In this document: one piece after another, positions 43,373 to 52,203 of the stretch
Numbering within the stretch: position 1 is the first letter of the stretch
How the letters are laid out: every line of letters starts with the position of its first letter
Assembly (NCBI GenBank): GCA_016795385.1
Contig: JAEUHI010000049.1
Location: forward strand, 1 to 64,000
Origin: Verrucomicrobiales bacterium
GTDB taxonomy: Bacteria > Verrucomicrobiota > Verrucomicrobiia > Verrucomicrobiales > DEV007
DNA: 64,000 nucleotides
Direction: 5' to 3'
Position numbers and translations under genes: made by a program
The notes under the pieces: model-generated
Databases searched by the model: none
What the model was told of the DNA's origin: nothing
The model's input: only the letters and a program-made list of their open reading frames with translations

Positions 43373-43849
43373 TCACCGGTTCAAAACCAAAAACCCCGCG
43401 TTCAAATACGTCGCATAGCTCACCCACGCGAGGTAAGGCACGAGCAGCCAGGCGGCGATACGATCGAGCGGCTTGAAGGCGAGGATCGTCAGCAGGATCA
43501 TCACCCAGAGCGCGACGATCACGGAGAGGGCGACCGTCACGAGATGGGCACCGAAGAAGATCGGAGTCCAGATCAGATTCAGCACCATCTGGATCGCAAA
43601 CCGGATCAGCGCCCGCCCCTTCGCCGCTCCCGCCGGCACGAAATGCCAGACGCGGGCGAGCGAGATGCCGATCATCAGGTAGAGCACCGACCAGACCGGG
43701 CCAAAAACCGCATTCGGCGGCGTGCCGGGCGGCTTCGCGAGCTTTGCATACCAGTCCGGGATCGACCCGGCGGTGACAATGCCTCCCGCCGCTCCCAGCA
43801 CCATCACGATCACCACGCAGAGAATCAACTTCGGCCAGAACTTCGTCAT
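43373..43849 (-). CDS. tspO: TspO/MBR family membrane protein
   Basis: A 158-aa five-helix protein of the TspO (tryptophan-rich sensory protein/translocator) family. Recognisable segments are WYAKLAKPPGTPPNAVFGPVW and ALIRFAIQMVLNLIWTPIFF, plus LVPYLAWVSYATYLN near the end. Members bind porphyrins and tetrapyrroles and are linked to light and oxidative-stress responses. The start at 43849 begins the first helix. It is divergent from rsgA with a 100-base gap. Confidence 0.95.
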   Translation of the reverse strand: MTKFWPKLILCVVIVMVLGAAGGIVTAGSIPDWYAKLAKPPGTPPNAVFGPVWSVLYLMIGISLARVWHFVPAGAAKGRALIRFAIQMVLNLIWTPIFFGAHLVTVALSVIVALWVMILLTILAFKPLDRIAAWLLVPYLAWVSYATYLNAGFLVLNR

Positions 43850-43949
43850 GCAACAGGGTCTCATGGATGACCCGACAGGGTCGAGTGCGAAATGAGGAAA
43901 GCCGTCTTTTCGCGTGAATGCCGCGCCGCATCCGCTACCTTGTCGCTTG

Positions 43950-45062
43950 ATGACGCTCACGGACCTGGGTTGGAATGAACGCTTCGAGGCGGAGTTCGCC
44001 CCCTTTGCCAAAAAGGGGTGGGTGCCCGCGCGCCTCATCCGCGACAACAAGATCACCTACGGGGCGCTCACCGAGGGAGGCTACGAATACGAGGTGGTGA
44101 TGAGCGGCAAGGTCTACCACGACGCCTCCTGCGATGCCGAGCTGCCCGCTGTCGGCGATTGGGTGGCGCTCGAGATCGGCACGGGCGACCTCGACCACGT
44201 CATCCGCGCGCGCCTTGCCCGCCAAACCTGCTTTTCGCGCAAGGCCCCGGGCAAGAGCAGCGAGGAGCAGGTCCTCGCCGCCAACGTCTCCCTCGTCTGC
44301 GTCGTCACCGATGCGGGCACGGATCTGAACCTGCGCCGCATGGAGCGCTTCTTCACCCTCATCGGACGCGGCGGGGCGAAGGCCCTCGTCCTTGTCAACA
44401 AGTCCGATCTCCATTCCAAAGAGCAGAACGAGGAAGCCGCCGCCGCGATCCGCGCCCTCTCGCCCGACGCCGAAGTGATCGTGACGAGTGCGGTGAACGG
44501 ACGCAACGTCGCCGAGATCCGGCGCTTCCTCGAACCCGGCGTGTCCATCACCTTCGTGGGATCGAGCGGGGTCGGCAAATCCTCGCTCGTGAACGCCCTC
44601 CTCGGAGAGGAATGGCAGGAGGAAGGCGAGGTGAACGAGGTCACCGGCAAAGGTCGCCACACCACCACGGCACGCGAACTGATCGTGCTCGAGGAGGGCG
44701 GCATCCTCATCGACAATCCCGGCATCCGCGAGGTGCAGATGTGGACCGACGAGCACACCTTGCGCGAGAAATTCCTCGATGTCGCGGAGATCGCGATGCA
44801 CTGCCGCTTCCACGATTGCCGTCACGGCAGCGACGCCGGCTGCGCCATCCGCGAAGCCGTCGCGGAGGGGCGCCTTTCCCGGGAACGCCTCGACGGTTTC
44901 CTCAAACTCGACGAGGAAATCGCCAAGCTGAAAAAGCGGATCAAGAAACGCGCCATGAACGTCGAGCGCCGCGCCAAACGCGACCACCGCGTGAAGGCCC
45001 GCAACCTCGTCGACCGCCGCGAGCTCGAAGCCGAGCTGAAACCCCGCCCGACGAATACCTGA
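43950..45062 (+). CDS. rsgA: Ribosome small subunit-dependent GTPase A
   Basis: A 370-aa circularly permuted GTPase that assists late 30S maturation. An OB-fold domain comes first, then G4 (VNKSDL), G1 (GSSGVGKSSLVNALLG) and G3 (DNPGIREVQMW) in permuted order. The C-terminal zinc site is CRFHDCRHGSDAGC. It is followed nine bases later by the gene for a second ribosome-assembly GTPase (engB), so the two form an operon dedicated to ribosome biogenesis. Confidence 0.95.
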   Translation: MTLTDLGWNERFEAEFAPFAKKGWVPARLIRDNKITYGALTEGGYEYEVVMSGKVYHDASCDAELPAVGDWVALEIGTGDLDHVIRARLARQTCFSRKAPGKSSEEQVLAANVSLVCVVTDAGTDLNLRRMERFFTLIGRGGAKALVLVNKSDLHSKEQNEEAAAAIRALSPDAEVIVTSAVNGRNVAEIRRFLEPGVSITFVGSSGVGKSSLVNALLGEEWQEEGEVNEVTGKGRHTTTARELIVLEEGGILIDNPGIREVQMWTDEHTLREKFLDVAEIAMHCRFHDCRHGSDAGCAIREAVAEGRLSRERLDGFLKLDEEIAKLKKRIKKRAMNVERRAKRDHRVKARNLVDRRELEAELKPRPTNT

Positions 45063-45071
45063 CAAACCACC

Positions 45072-45671
45072 ATGAAGATCAAAAGCGCCCGCTACGCCAC
45101 CAGTGCGGCAGCCATCGAGGAATGCCCCGGAGCCGAGTTGCCCGAGTTCGCCTTCATCGGTCGATCCAACGTCGGCAAATCGTCCCTCATCAACCTGCTC
45201 TGCCATCAGAAATCGCTCGCTCAGGTCTCGGGCGCCCCCGGCAAGACCCGCACGATCAATTTTTATGTCGTCAACGAGGAATGGGTGCTCGTCGATCTGC
45301 CCGGCTATGGCTACGCCAAGGTGGCCAAGTCCGAGCGCGAGCGATTCGGCGACTTCGTCTCCGATTACCTGGAATTCCGCGATGGACTCACCCACGTCTT
45401 CGTCCTCATCGACAGCCGCCATGAACCGCAGAAGATCGACCTCGCTTTCGTCTCATGGCTTGTCGAGAAAGGCATCCCCTTCTCCCTCGTCTTCACCAAG
45501 GCCGACAAGCTGAAACCCTCGAAGGTGAACGCGAACCGGCAGCTTTTCCTCGAGGCGATGAAGGAATTTGCCGAAGGCGATCCCGTCACCTTCATCACCT
45601 CGGCCACGGAAAAGACCGGACGACTCGATCTCCTCGGCGCGATCCGCGAACTGATGACGATGGAGGCGTGA
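45072..45671 (+). CDS. engB: Ribosome biogenesis GTP-binding protein EngB/YsxC
   Basis: A 199-aa GTPase of the YihA/YsxC/EngB family, needed for 50S assembly in other bacteria. The P-loop is IGRSNVGKSSLINLL, G3 is VDLPGYGYAKV, and G4 is TKADKLK. It is full length. It lies between rsgA (nine bases before) and the membrane NlpC/P60-like gene (five bases after), so the three are likely cotranscribed. Confidence 0.95.
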   Translation: MKIKSARYATSAAAIEECPGAELPEFAFIGRSNVGKSSLINLLCHQKSLAQVSGAPGKTRTINFYVVNEEWVLVDLPGYGYAKVAKSERERFGDFVSDYLEFRDGLTHVFVLIDSRHEPQKIDLAFVSWLVEKGIPFSLVFTKADKLKPSKVNANRQLFLEAMKEFAEGDPVTFITSATEKTGRLDLLGAIRELMTMEA

Positions 45672-45676
45672 TTCAC

Positions 45677-46416
45677 ATGTCGACCCCGACCCGCAATCTC
45701 CCGCCCACCCGGCGGCTCATCCTCCTCTTCACGATCGGCGCGATCGTCGCGCTTGTCGTGCTGCCCTTCAACCCTCTCCACAATACCCTTACGAAAGCCG
45801 GCTATTTGCTGGCGGTGGGAGTCGCCTATCTGGGCTTGCTGGTAGTTTTCTGGAAAAAGATCTCCCTCCGCCTCCTTGGGATCGCGCTCGGCATCGCCAT
45901 ATCGATTCCCTTTCTCCTCCCGGGCCGTCCTATCGATACGGCGGAGCTCAACCAACGCTATCTGCATGAACTCCGCGGATTCGAGGGATGTCCCTACCAC
46001 TGGGAGGCGAAAGCAGACGCGGAATCGATTGCTCCGGACTCCCGCGCCGTGCATTGATCAAGGCACTCGTGCACCAAGGTGTCTTCAAACTGAACGGCAA
46101 ATCGCTCCGTCGCGCTGCGAGCCTGTGGTGGTATGACTCCAGCGCCAAAGCCATCGCCGAAGGTTACCGAGGTGAGACCATTCCGTTGGGCGTCGATGGA
46201 AAGATGAGAGAGATCGATCTTTCGAAGCTTCTCCCCGGCGATCTCGCCGTCACAAAGGGTGGAGCCCACTTGCTGGTCTATCAGGGCGACGGCAATTGGA
46301 TCCAAGCCGACCCCGGTCCCGCCATCGTGCTGACCCAAAACGTGACGCGCGATGATAATCCCTGGTTCTCTTACCGCGTCACGACCCATCGATGGGCCGT
46401 GTTGAACGCTCCGTGA
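45677..46416 (+). pseudogene. Membrane NlpC/P60 peptidase gene interrupted by a one-base frameshift
   Basis: The first frame (from 45677) encodes about three transmembrane helices (RLILLFTIGAIVALVVL and AGYLLAVGVAYLGLLVVFW) and reaches the NlpC/P60 opening FEGCPYHW. The second frame carries GGESRRGIDCSGL, with the catalytic Cys at 46030-46032, and GGAHLLVYQGDGNW with the catalytic His. Together they give the family signature YxWGGxxxxGxDCSG. Restoring one G in the TGGG run at 46001-46004 joins the frames into a 246-aa protein. As given, the gene is broken: the first frame runs on to a stop at 46055-46057. The homopolymer position suggests either a sequencing error or a recent mutation. It would cut cell-wall peptides on the outer face of the membrane. 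Confidence 0.85.
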
Positions 46417-46447
46417 CAGTTCTCGTTCCTCCTTCACCAACGCCCTT

Positions 46448-48607
46448 TCAACCCGCCCCCTCGTCGACCAGATCGGAGAAGCCGGGATCCGCGCGGATGA
46501 TGTCGAAAAGCTCATCGAGGGTCACCGGTTCGGCCCCGCGTTCCACGTAGGGGGCGACCTTGGGACTGATCTCGCCACCAAGGAAAGGTGGAGCGAGATC
46601 CGGCTCAAGGGAAATGCCGCGGACCGTTGCCTCCGAGGCAGGCCCTCCCATCGCCGTCCAATCCATCCGCAGCCCGTCCACAGCATGACGGTTTCCCTCG
46701 CCCTGCCATGCCACCCGCGTCCCCGCGGCAAGAGGATCATGTCCATTGCCGAGCCGGATCATGGCCTCGGCGAGATCGAAGACACACGCCCGCGTCTCGA
46801 AGGACAAGGGCGAAAGATGGTCGCTGCGGTTGCGCGGGTGTTCGAGATACCCGATGTCGGCGACGAGGATGGATCGCTCCCATTCCACCGAGAGCCCTGC
46901 TTCCCCCTCCCAGATCCGGCGCGTCAGGCCCACCCCCGCCAGGAAGATGCTGTCCTTCACCGTCAGCTTCATCGCGGGCGATCCTTGGACAAATCCCAAG
47001 CCGACCGCATCGCGCCCCCGTGTGCGGAAGATGCATCGATCGATCACGGCCTCTTCGAGATTCGTGAAGCTCAGGGATGCGCCTAACAAAAACACCTCTG
47101 GCATCATTGTCTCGAAACGGCAGTTTCTCACCAGGGCATCGCCGCCGTGGATGCCGACGATAGGCACCACGTTCTCGGTGCCGCTGTCCCGCACGAAAGT
47201 GAGATCGTGCAAGCGGGTCGGGCCACGAAAAAAGAGCGCGTGTTGGTCCGGCAGGCTCGCGATGACGACGGCGTGGGCACCGGGCGCGGACCGCATGGTC
47301 AGATCGACACCCTCGGGACCGAAGTGGGTCTCCCGGACCACGAAGACTCCGTCGAGCAACAGGATCGATCCCGATGTCGCCGCGGCAAAAGCGCTGGAGA
47401 AATCCCGATAGACTCCGTCCCTCCCCTCGATGCGGATCTCGGGAAGGGACGGAGCCGGTGCCGCCTTGGCGGCGCCGGTGGCGGGACGGAGCGACCGGGA
47501 AACATGAAAGAAGGAGGAGAAGATCGCGAGCACGACCAACGCCACCAGAACGGTGAGCCAAGGACGACTCAAGGGGCCTCGGCGGGTACCCGATGAACCG
47601 GTTTTCACCTCCTCCTCAAGCGCCGCGAGGAAGGAAGCGGCATCCGGGAATCGATCTTCCACCCGGCTCGCGAGCAGCCCGGCGAGGAGACGACGCTGCG
47701 CTCCGGTCAAACGAGCGTCCGCCCGGACCATGGCAGCGAAGTCCGTCGCATCGAGCGAGGCAAAGACCTCGGCGGAGGATTCTCCCGCGACGAGATCCTC
47801 CCCCGCTGCACATCGGTAGAGCACCGCGCCGAGCGCGAAAAGATCGCTGCGACCATCAATCACCGCTGCCCTCGCTTGCTCGGGGGACATGTAACGCGGC
47901 GTGCCGAGCACGTGATCCGCGGCGGGCAAGGGATCGTGCAGCGAGGCCGCGATCCCGAAATCGGCCATCCAGAGACGGCCACCTTCGTCGAAGAGGAGGT
48001 TGGCCGGCTTCACATCGCGATGAATGATCCCCACGGCATGCGCCGCCCCGAGCGCCCCGGCAGCCTGCCGCGCGAGCATGGTCCAGGTATCACCGGAAAG
48101 GGATTCACCACGGTCGAGACGATCCTGCAGGGTGCCGCCCGTCACGAGACGCATCGTGAAATACGGCAAGGGATCTTCGCCGACGCGATGGATGGGAAGA
48201 ACGTTCTCATGGACGAGTCCCGCCGCCGACTTGGCTTCGCGAAGGAAACGCCCGCGGGCTTCAGGAATACCGGCGAGCTCCGGAGAGAGCATCTTCAAGG
48301 CAACGATCCGGTCGAGCGCGATCTCGCGCGCACGGAAAACGACGGCCATGCAGCCCTCGGCGAGGAGTTCGAGGAGAATGTGGCCGTCGATCCTCCCGAT
48401 CTCGTCCGCACTCTCCGGCGGGTGGACATTCGCCCGCCACGATCCGGGCACGATGGGCGCGGTCTCGCGACGGAGGTCCCTCAGACAATCGAGAAAGAGC
48501 GTCACCTCGGGATCATTTCCCGCGAGATAGGCCTCGCGCAACATCACGTCGCTGATCTCGGGTCCGCCTCCCGAACCAGGGTCGTCTTGCGAGAGAGGAG
48601 TCGCCAT
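46448..48607 (-). CDS. Transmembrane Ser/Thr kinase with beta-helix sensor
   Basis: A 719-aa kinase. The catalytic core (about 75-335) has VALKML, HRDVKPANLLF and DFGIAASL, so key residues are intact. The glycine loop is degenerate: LLAEGCMAVVFRAR, where GxGGMGVVYxAR is expected. A single TM helix (WLTVLVALVVLAIFSSFF, about 348-367) leads to an extracytoplasmic right-handed parallel beta-helix of ~320 residues (GSILLLDGVFVVRETHFG, HDLTFVRDSGTENVVPIVG). It follows its sigma gene by 33 bases, so sigma and kinase are cotranscribed, and the beta-helix probably senses an outside ligand. Confidence 0.9.
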   Translation of the reverse strand: MATPLSQDDPGSGGGPEISDVMLREAYLAGNDPEVTLFLDCLRDLRRETAPIVPGSWRANVHPPESADEIGRIDGHILLELLAEGCMAVVFRAREIALDRIVALKMLSPELAGIPEARGRFLREAKSAAGLVHENVLPIHRVGEDPLPYFTMRLVTGGTLQDRLDRGESLSGDTWTMLARQAAGALGAAHAVGIIHRDVKPANLLFDEGGRLWMADFGIAASLHDPLPAADHVLGTPRYMSPEQARAAVIDGRSDLFALGAVLYRCAAGEDLVAGESSAEVFASLDATDFAAMVRADARLTGAQRRLLAGLLASRVEDRFPDAASFLAALEEEVKTGSSGTRRGPLSRPWLTVLVALVVLAIFSSFFHVSRSLRPATGAAKAAPAPSLPEIRIEGRDGVYRDFSSAFAAATSGSILLLDGVFVVRETHFGPEGVDLTMRSAPGAHAVVIASLPDQHALFFRGPTRLHDLTFVRDSGTENVVPIVGIHGGDALVRNCRFETMMPEVFLLGASLSFTNLEEAVIDRCIFRTRGRDAVGLGFVQGSPAMKLTVKDSIFLAGVGLTRRIWEGEAGLSVEWERSILVADIGYLEHPRNRSDHLSPLSFETRACVFDLAEAMIRLGNGHDPLAAGTRVAWQGEGNRHAVDGLRMDWTAMGGPASEATVRGISLEPDLAPPFLGGEISPKVAPYVERGAEPVTLDELFDIIRADPGFSDLVDEGAG

Positions 48608-48640
48608 TGCAGGATGATTGCGCCCGGCACGAAAAATCTT

Positions 48641-49276
48641 TCAGGAATTTTCCCGGTTCTCCCGCATCGCCTCCCGCTCCCAATCGCGCTCATGCCTTTC
48701 GGCGATCTCGCGGATCGCGGTGGTGACCCGGCATTTCGCGACGGTGAGGGCGTTTTTGGTCATCCCCAGCTCGGCGGCGACCTCATCGATCGGACGCTCG
48801 CGCAGGGTCGTCTCTTCGAAGGCGCGCCAGATGCGATCATTGAATCGTTCCTTCGCGCGCCTCATCGCCCAGGCGAGGAGGCGGCGGCGGTAGTCCATTT
48901 CCCAGACCTCGCGATCGTGATCGTGGCGTCCGCCGGCGATGGTCTCGATCGCCGACTCACCATCGTTCTGCCTCAGGGGATCACGTCCTCCTTTTTCGAA
49001 ATGGCGGGAGATGCCCCGGCGCAGCAGCGTGTAAAGCCATCCCCGGAACGAGCCCCTCGCGCGGTCGTAGACGAATCCCGGCATCGCCTTCGCCACGGAG
49101 CGCACCACCTCCTGCGTGAGATCGGAGGCATCCTCGAAAGAGAGGCCGCGTTTCCGGCAATGTGAAAAGAGGACCGGCGCGTAGATCGAGACGAATTCCT
49201 CCCAGGCGGGTTGGTTCCCCGTATCGCGGAGCCGCAGCAGCAGCGTTTCCCTCGTGAGGTATCGGTCTTCCGGCAT
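48641..49276 (-). CDS. ECF-type sigma-70 factor upstream of the kinase
   Basis: A 211-aa sigma factor. Region 2 is seen in WEEFVSIYAPVLFSHCRKRG and DASDLTQEVVRSVAKAMPGF with RARGSFRGWLYTLLRR. Region 4 appears in RPIDEVAAELGMTKNALTVA and KCRVTTAIREI. This form (RLRDTGNQPAWEEF opening) is the planctomycete/verrucomicrobial ECF type usually found beside a Ser/Thr kinase. The start at 49276 is chosen over 49357 because family similarity begins there. The kinase follows after 33 bases. Confidence 0.92.
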   Translation of the reverse strand: MPEDRYLTRETLLLRLRDTGNQPAWEEFVSIYAPVLFSHCRKRGLSFEDASDLTQEVVRSVAKAMPGFVYDRARGSFRGWLYTLLRRGISRHFEKGGRDPLRQNDGESAIETIAGGRHDHDREVWEMDYRRRLLAWAMRRAKERFNDRIWRAFEETTLRERPIDEVAAELGMTKNALTVAKCRVTTAIREIAERHERDWEREAMRENRENS

Positions 49277-49372
49277 GAGCGTGATTTCCGGGCAAGCACC
49301 CTGCCTCCCCGTCCATGGACGTTCCGGCAGAGTAAAGGATGCACGGGAATCACGCAAGCCTTGTCGGAAGGG

Positions 49373-52084
49373 TCACCTTTTCAAAATCGTCACGCTTTGC
49401 ACGGCCCTGCGCCCGCTCGCATCGCGCGCCTCGACGAGGACCTTGTTGCGTCCGTCTTTCAGCACCGCCTTGGCGGACCAGGCGGCGAGTCCCCGCACCG
49501 CACGGAAGGCCCGCCCACGCGGTCGGCTATCGAGGAAGCGGACGGAGACGAGATCTCCATCGACGTCCGAGGCGGTCCCCTTCACGGTGACTTTTGGTGC
49601 GGATGTCAGGATTTTCTTTTTCCCGTTGATCGTCAGCACCGGAGCCGAAAGAGGGGTGAACTGGTAGAGTCTCGTCGAGGTCACCCAGCCCGATGATCCA
49701 TTGGAGAGTCCTCCCCTCACCCGGGCGCGGGCGCGCACGATGCCGGTGTCCGGAAGGGCGACGCCCTCGAGCTCCCATCCTCCCGCGATGCGCGAGCCAT
49801 CACCCAGTTCGGTAAAGGTCGTCCCTCCATCGGTGGAGAGTTCGAAGACGACCTCATGCGTCTCCGGCGAGGCACCGCCGCGCAGCCATTCGATGCGACC
49901 GCGATCCGGGACGGTCAAGGCCTGCGTCGCCGGATCGTTGACGAGCCGGGCGAGACTCCGCCGCGTCACCGCATCGACGTTGTTGAAAAAGCCTCCGATG
50001 ATGACACTGCCGTCGGCGTTCAGCAGGTGGCTTTCGATCGTGCCGTTCGGCACCGTCTCAAATTCCCCATCGACGGTGCCATCTTCATCGAGCTGGGCGA
50101 TGAAGTCGCGGTCCGAGCCGTTGACCGTGGTGAAGGCGCCCGACACGATGATGCGTCCGTCCGTCTGCACCGAGATTCCGCGCACACTTCCATCCGCATC
50201 GGCCTGGAAGGAAAGATCGACGACTCCATTGCTTTCCAGTCGCGCGAGCCTCAGACGGCTCGACGCCCCCACCGTCAGGAATTGTCCTCCGATGAGGATT
50301 TTTCCATCGGACTGCAGGGCGACGGCATTGACCGCGCCACCGGCCCCCGGCGGTAGGAAAGCCGGGTCGAGAGTGCCATCGGCACGGAGACGCGCGAGCC
50401 GGGCACTTGCCGATCCCGCGATGCTCACGAACTGTCCACCGGCGAGGAGCAATCCATCGGGCTGCACCGCGAGGGACGCCACCGGTGCATCCGCCGCCGG
50501 ATTGGCGAATCCGGTATCGAGCGATCCGTCGGCATTCAAGCGAGCGAGACGCTGGCGCGCGCCGCCGGCGATGTTGATGAATCTCCCTCCGACATAGAGG
50601 TCACCATCCCCCGTCTCCGCGATGGCCGAGACCTCGTCATCCGGCGCGGGATTGAATGCGGAATCGAGCGTGCCGTTCGCGAAAAACCTCGCGAGCCGCG
50701 GACGCGGCTGCCCGTTCGCCACCGTCGTGAAATTACCTCCAATCAAAATCCGTCCGTCGCGCTGGAGGAAGATGCAGTGGATCGCGCCATTCGCCTGGGG
50801 ATCGAAAGGCAACAGTGCCCCTCCCGAGGTGACTTCCGCTCCGAAGCCGCGCGTTTGCCCTCCCATCGTCTGGAACGCGCCACCGACAAGGAGATTTCCA
50901 TCACCACGGGGAGCGATCGCCTCGACCTCCGAGTCCTCCTCCGCATCGGGATTGAAGCCCACGTCGAGCCCGCCGTCCGACTCGATCCGCGCGAGGCGCG
51001 TGCGGTTCGTGGCGCTCACCTGGGTGAAGGTGCCACCAATGAGAGCGCGCCCGTCCGGCAGGAGAACCCCGGTCAGGACAAATCCGGGCGTCACGCTTGG
51101 ATCGTAGGCGAACTCATGGGTGCCATCCGGGAGGAAACGCGCCATCGCATTCGCGATCACCGCGAAGGTCCCCATCGCGATCACCTTTCCATCATCCTGC
51201 AGCAGGATTTTCCGGACGCCCCCGTCCACGATCCCGGGATCAAAGGAGGCATCGGTCGTACCATTCGCATTGATCCTGCCGAGCCGCGCCCCCGAGGCAC
51301 CGTTGAGGCTCGTGAAAAATCCCCCGACGAGGATTTTTCCGTCGGGCTGGAAAATCAGGTCGAAGATAGCCCCGCCCGTGGCTTGCCCGGTGAAGGTCGC
51401 GTCGGTGGTGCCGTTTTCATTGAGCATCACGAGACCTTCCCTCGCGACGCCGTTCACCGTGGCGAACATGCCGCCAGCGAGGATGCGTCCGTCGCTCCGC
51501 AGCCGCAGCACCCGCGGAGGATCGTTGAAGGTCGGCGAGAAAGCCGTATCCAGCGCACCCGCCGCATTAACCCTCGCCAACTGCGCCCGGCTCACCGCGC
51601 CGACGAATCCGAAATTGCCGCCAAAAAGGATGTCTCCATCCGCTTCGATCGCCAGGGAGAAAATCTGACCGTTGGGCGAAGGATTGAAGGCCGTGTCGAG
51701 CACACCGTCCGGCTCCAGACGCGCGAGATTCGACCTCGGCTGTCCGACGACATTTGCGAAGATCCCGCCGAGCACGATGCGTCCGTCCTCCTGCACTGCG
51801 ATCGCGTTTACCTCTCCATCCGGGCCAGGGTTGAAACTGGTATCGAGCGATCCGTCCGCGTTCAATCGTGCCAGATTCAGCCTCGGCGTGCCGTTCACCG
51901 CGGTGAAATGACCGCCCAACAGGATCTTGCCATCCGGCTGCAGCACGATCGCGTTGACCCGCTCCGCGCCACCCGTGGCCGAGGCGTTGAAGCCGACATC
52001 GAGATCGCCCGGTGCGGCCAGGGAAGAGTTGGAAAGGAGCGCGAGAAGTCCGGCGAGACAGTGGGGAATCAGGATTCGTTTCAT
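49373..52084 (-). CDS. Secreted delta-60 repeat protein
   Basis: A 903-aa exported protein with signal MKRILIPHCLAGLLALLSNS. Fourteen delta-60 repeats follow (for example VNAIVLQPDGKILLGGHFTA followed by LARLNADGSLDTSFNPG), two beta-propellers by count. An Ig-like region comes next, and the last ~85 residues share the VLTINGKKK C-terminal domain with the GloVer protein at 23193, ending in ILKR. It is divergent from the FG-GAP gene with a 119-base intergenic region carrying a palindrome. It lies 96 bases upstream of the sigma gene on the same strand, so some readthrough into it is possible. Confidence 0.92.
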   Translation of the reverse strand: MKRILIPHCLAGLLALLSNSSLAAPGDLDVGFNASATGGAERVNAIVLQPDGKILLGGHFTAVNGTPRLNLARLNADGSLDTSFNPGPDGEVNAIAVQEDGRIVLGGIFANVVGQPRSNLARLEPDGVLDTAFNPSPNGQIFSLAIEADGDILFGGNFGFVGAVSRAQLARVNAAGALDTAFSPTFNDPPRVLRLRSDGRILAGGMFATVNGVAREGLVMLNENGTTDATFTGQATGGAIFDLIFQPDGKILVGGFFTSLNGASGARLGRINANGTTDASFDPGIVDGGVRKILLQDDGKVIAMGTFAVIANAMARFLPDGTHEFAYDPSVTPGFVLTGVLLPDGRALIGGTFTQVSATNRTRLARIESDGGLDVGFNPDAEEDSEVEAIAPRGDGNLLVGGAFQTMGGQTRGFGAEVTSGGALLPFDPQANGAIHCIFLQRDGRILIGGNFTTVANGQPRPRLARFFANGTLDSAFNPAPDDEVSAIAETGDGDLYVGGRFINIAGGARQRLARLNADGSLDTGFANPAADAPVASLAVQPDGLLLAGGQFVSIAGSASARLARLRADGTLDPAFLPPGAGGAVNAVALQSDGKILIGGQFLTVGASSRLRLARLESNGVVDLSFQADADGSVRGISVQTDGRIIVSGAFTTVNGSDRDFIAQLDEDGTVDGEFETVPNGTIESHLLNADGSVIIGGFFNNVDAVTRRSLARLVNDPATQALTVPDRGRIEWLRGGASPETHEVVFELSTDGGTTFTELGDGSRIAGGWELEGVALPDTGIVRARARVRGGLSNGSSGWVTSTRLYQFTPLSAPVLTINGKKKILTSAPKVTVKGTASDVDGDLVSVRFLDSRPRGRAFRAVRGLAAWSAKAVLKDGRNKVLVEARDASGRRAVQSVTILKR

Positions 52085-52120
52085 GGGCTGCTTCCCGAGA
52101 ATTGCCGCCCCGTCGCGAGG

Positions 52121-52155
52121 CATTACCGGAAAAGTTCGAAAAATATCCGGTAATG
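52121..52155. promoter_or_regulatory. Palindrome in the divergent delta-60/FG-GAP promoter region
   Basis: Perfect 10-base arms CATTACCGGA (52121-52130) and TCCGGTAATG (52146-52155) flank a 15-base spacer containing a second palindrome, TTCGAA (52135-52140), almost exactly at the centre. The element lies 36 bases from one start codon and 48 from the other, between two divergent genes for secreted repeat proteins. This is the expected place for a shared operator; a terminator role is ruled out by the divergent layout. Confidence 0.55.
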
Positions 52156-52203
52156 ACCTCACGCTCCCCGCCAACTCTCAGAAGAACAAAGCCTTCTCCA
52201 TCC

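Noticed and set aside
45988..46416. Separate gene starting within the NlpC/P60 region
   Set aside because: Its first residues replace the conserved YxWGG strand; joining it with the preceding frame by one base explains it better.
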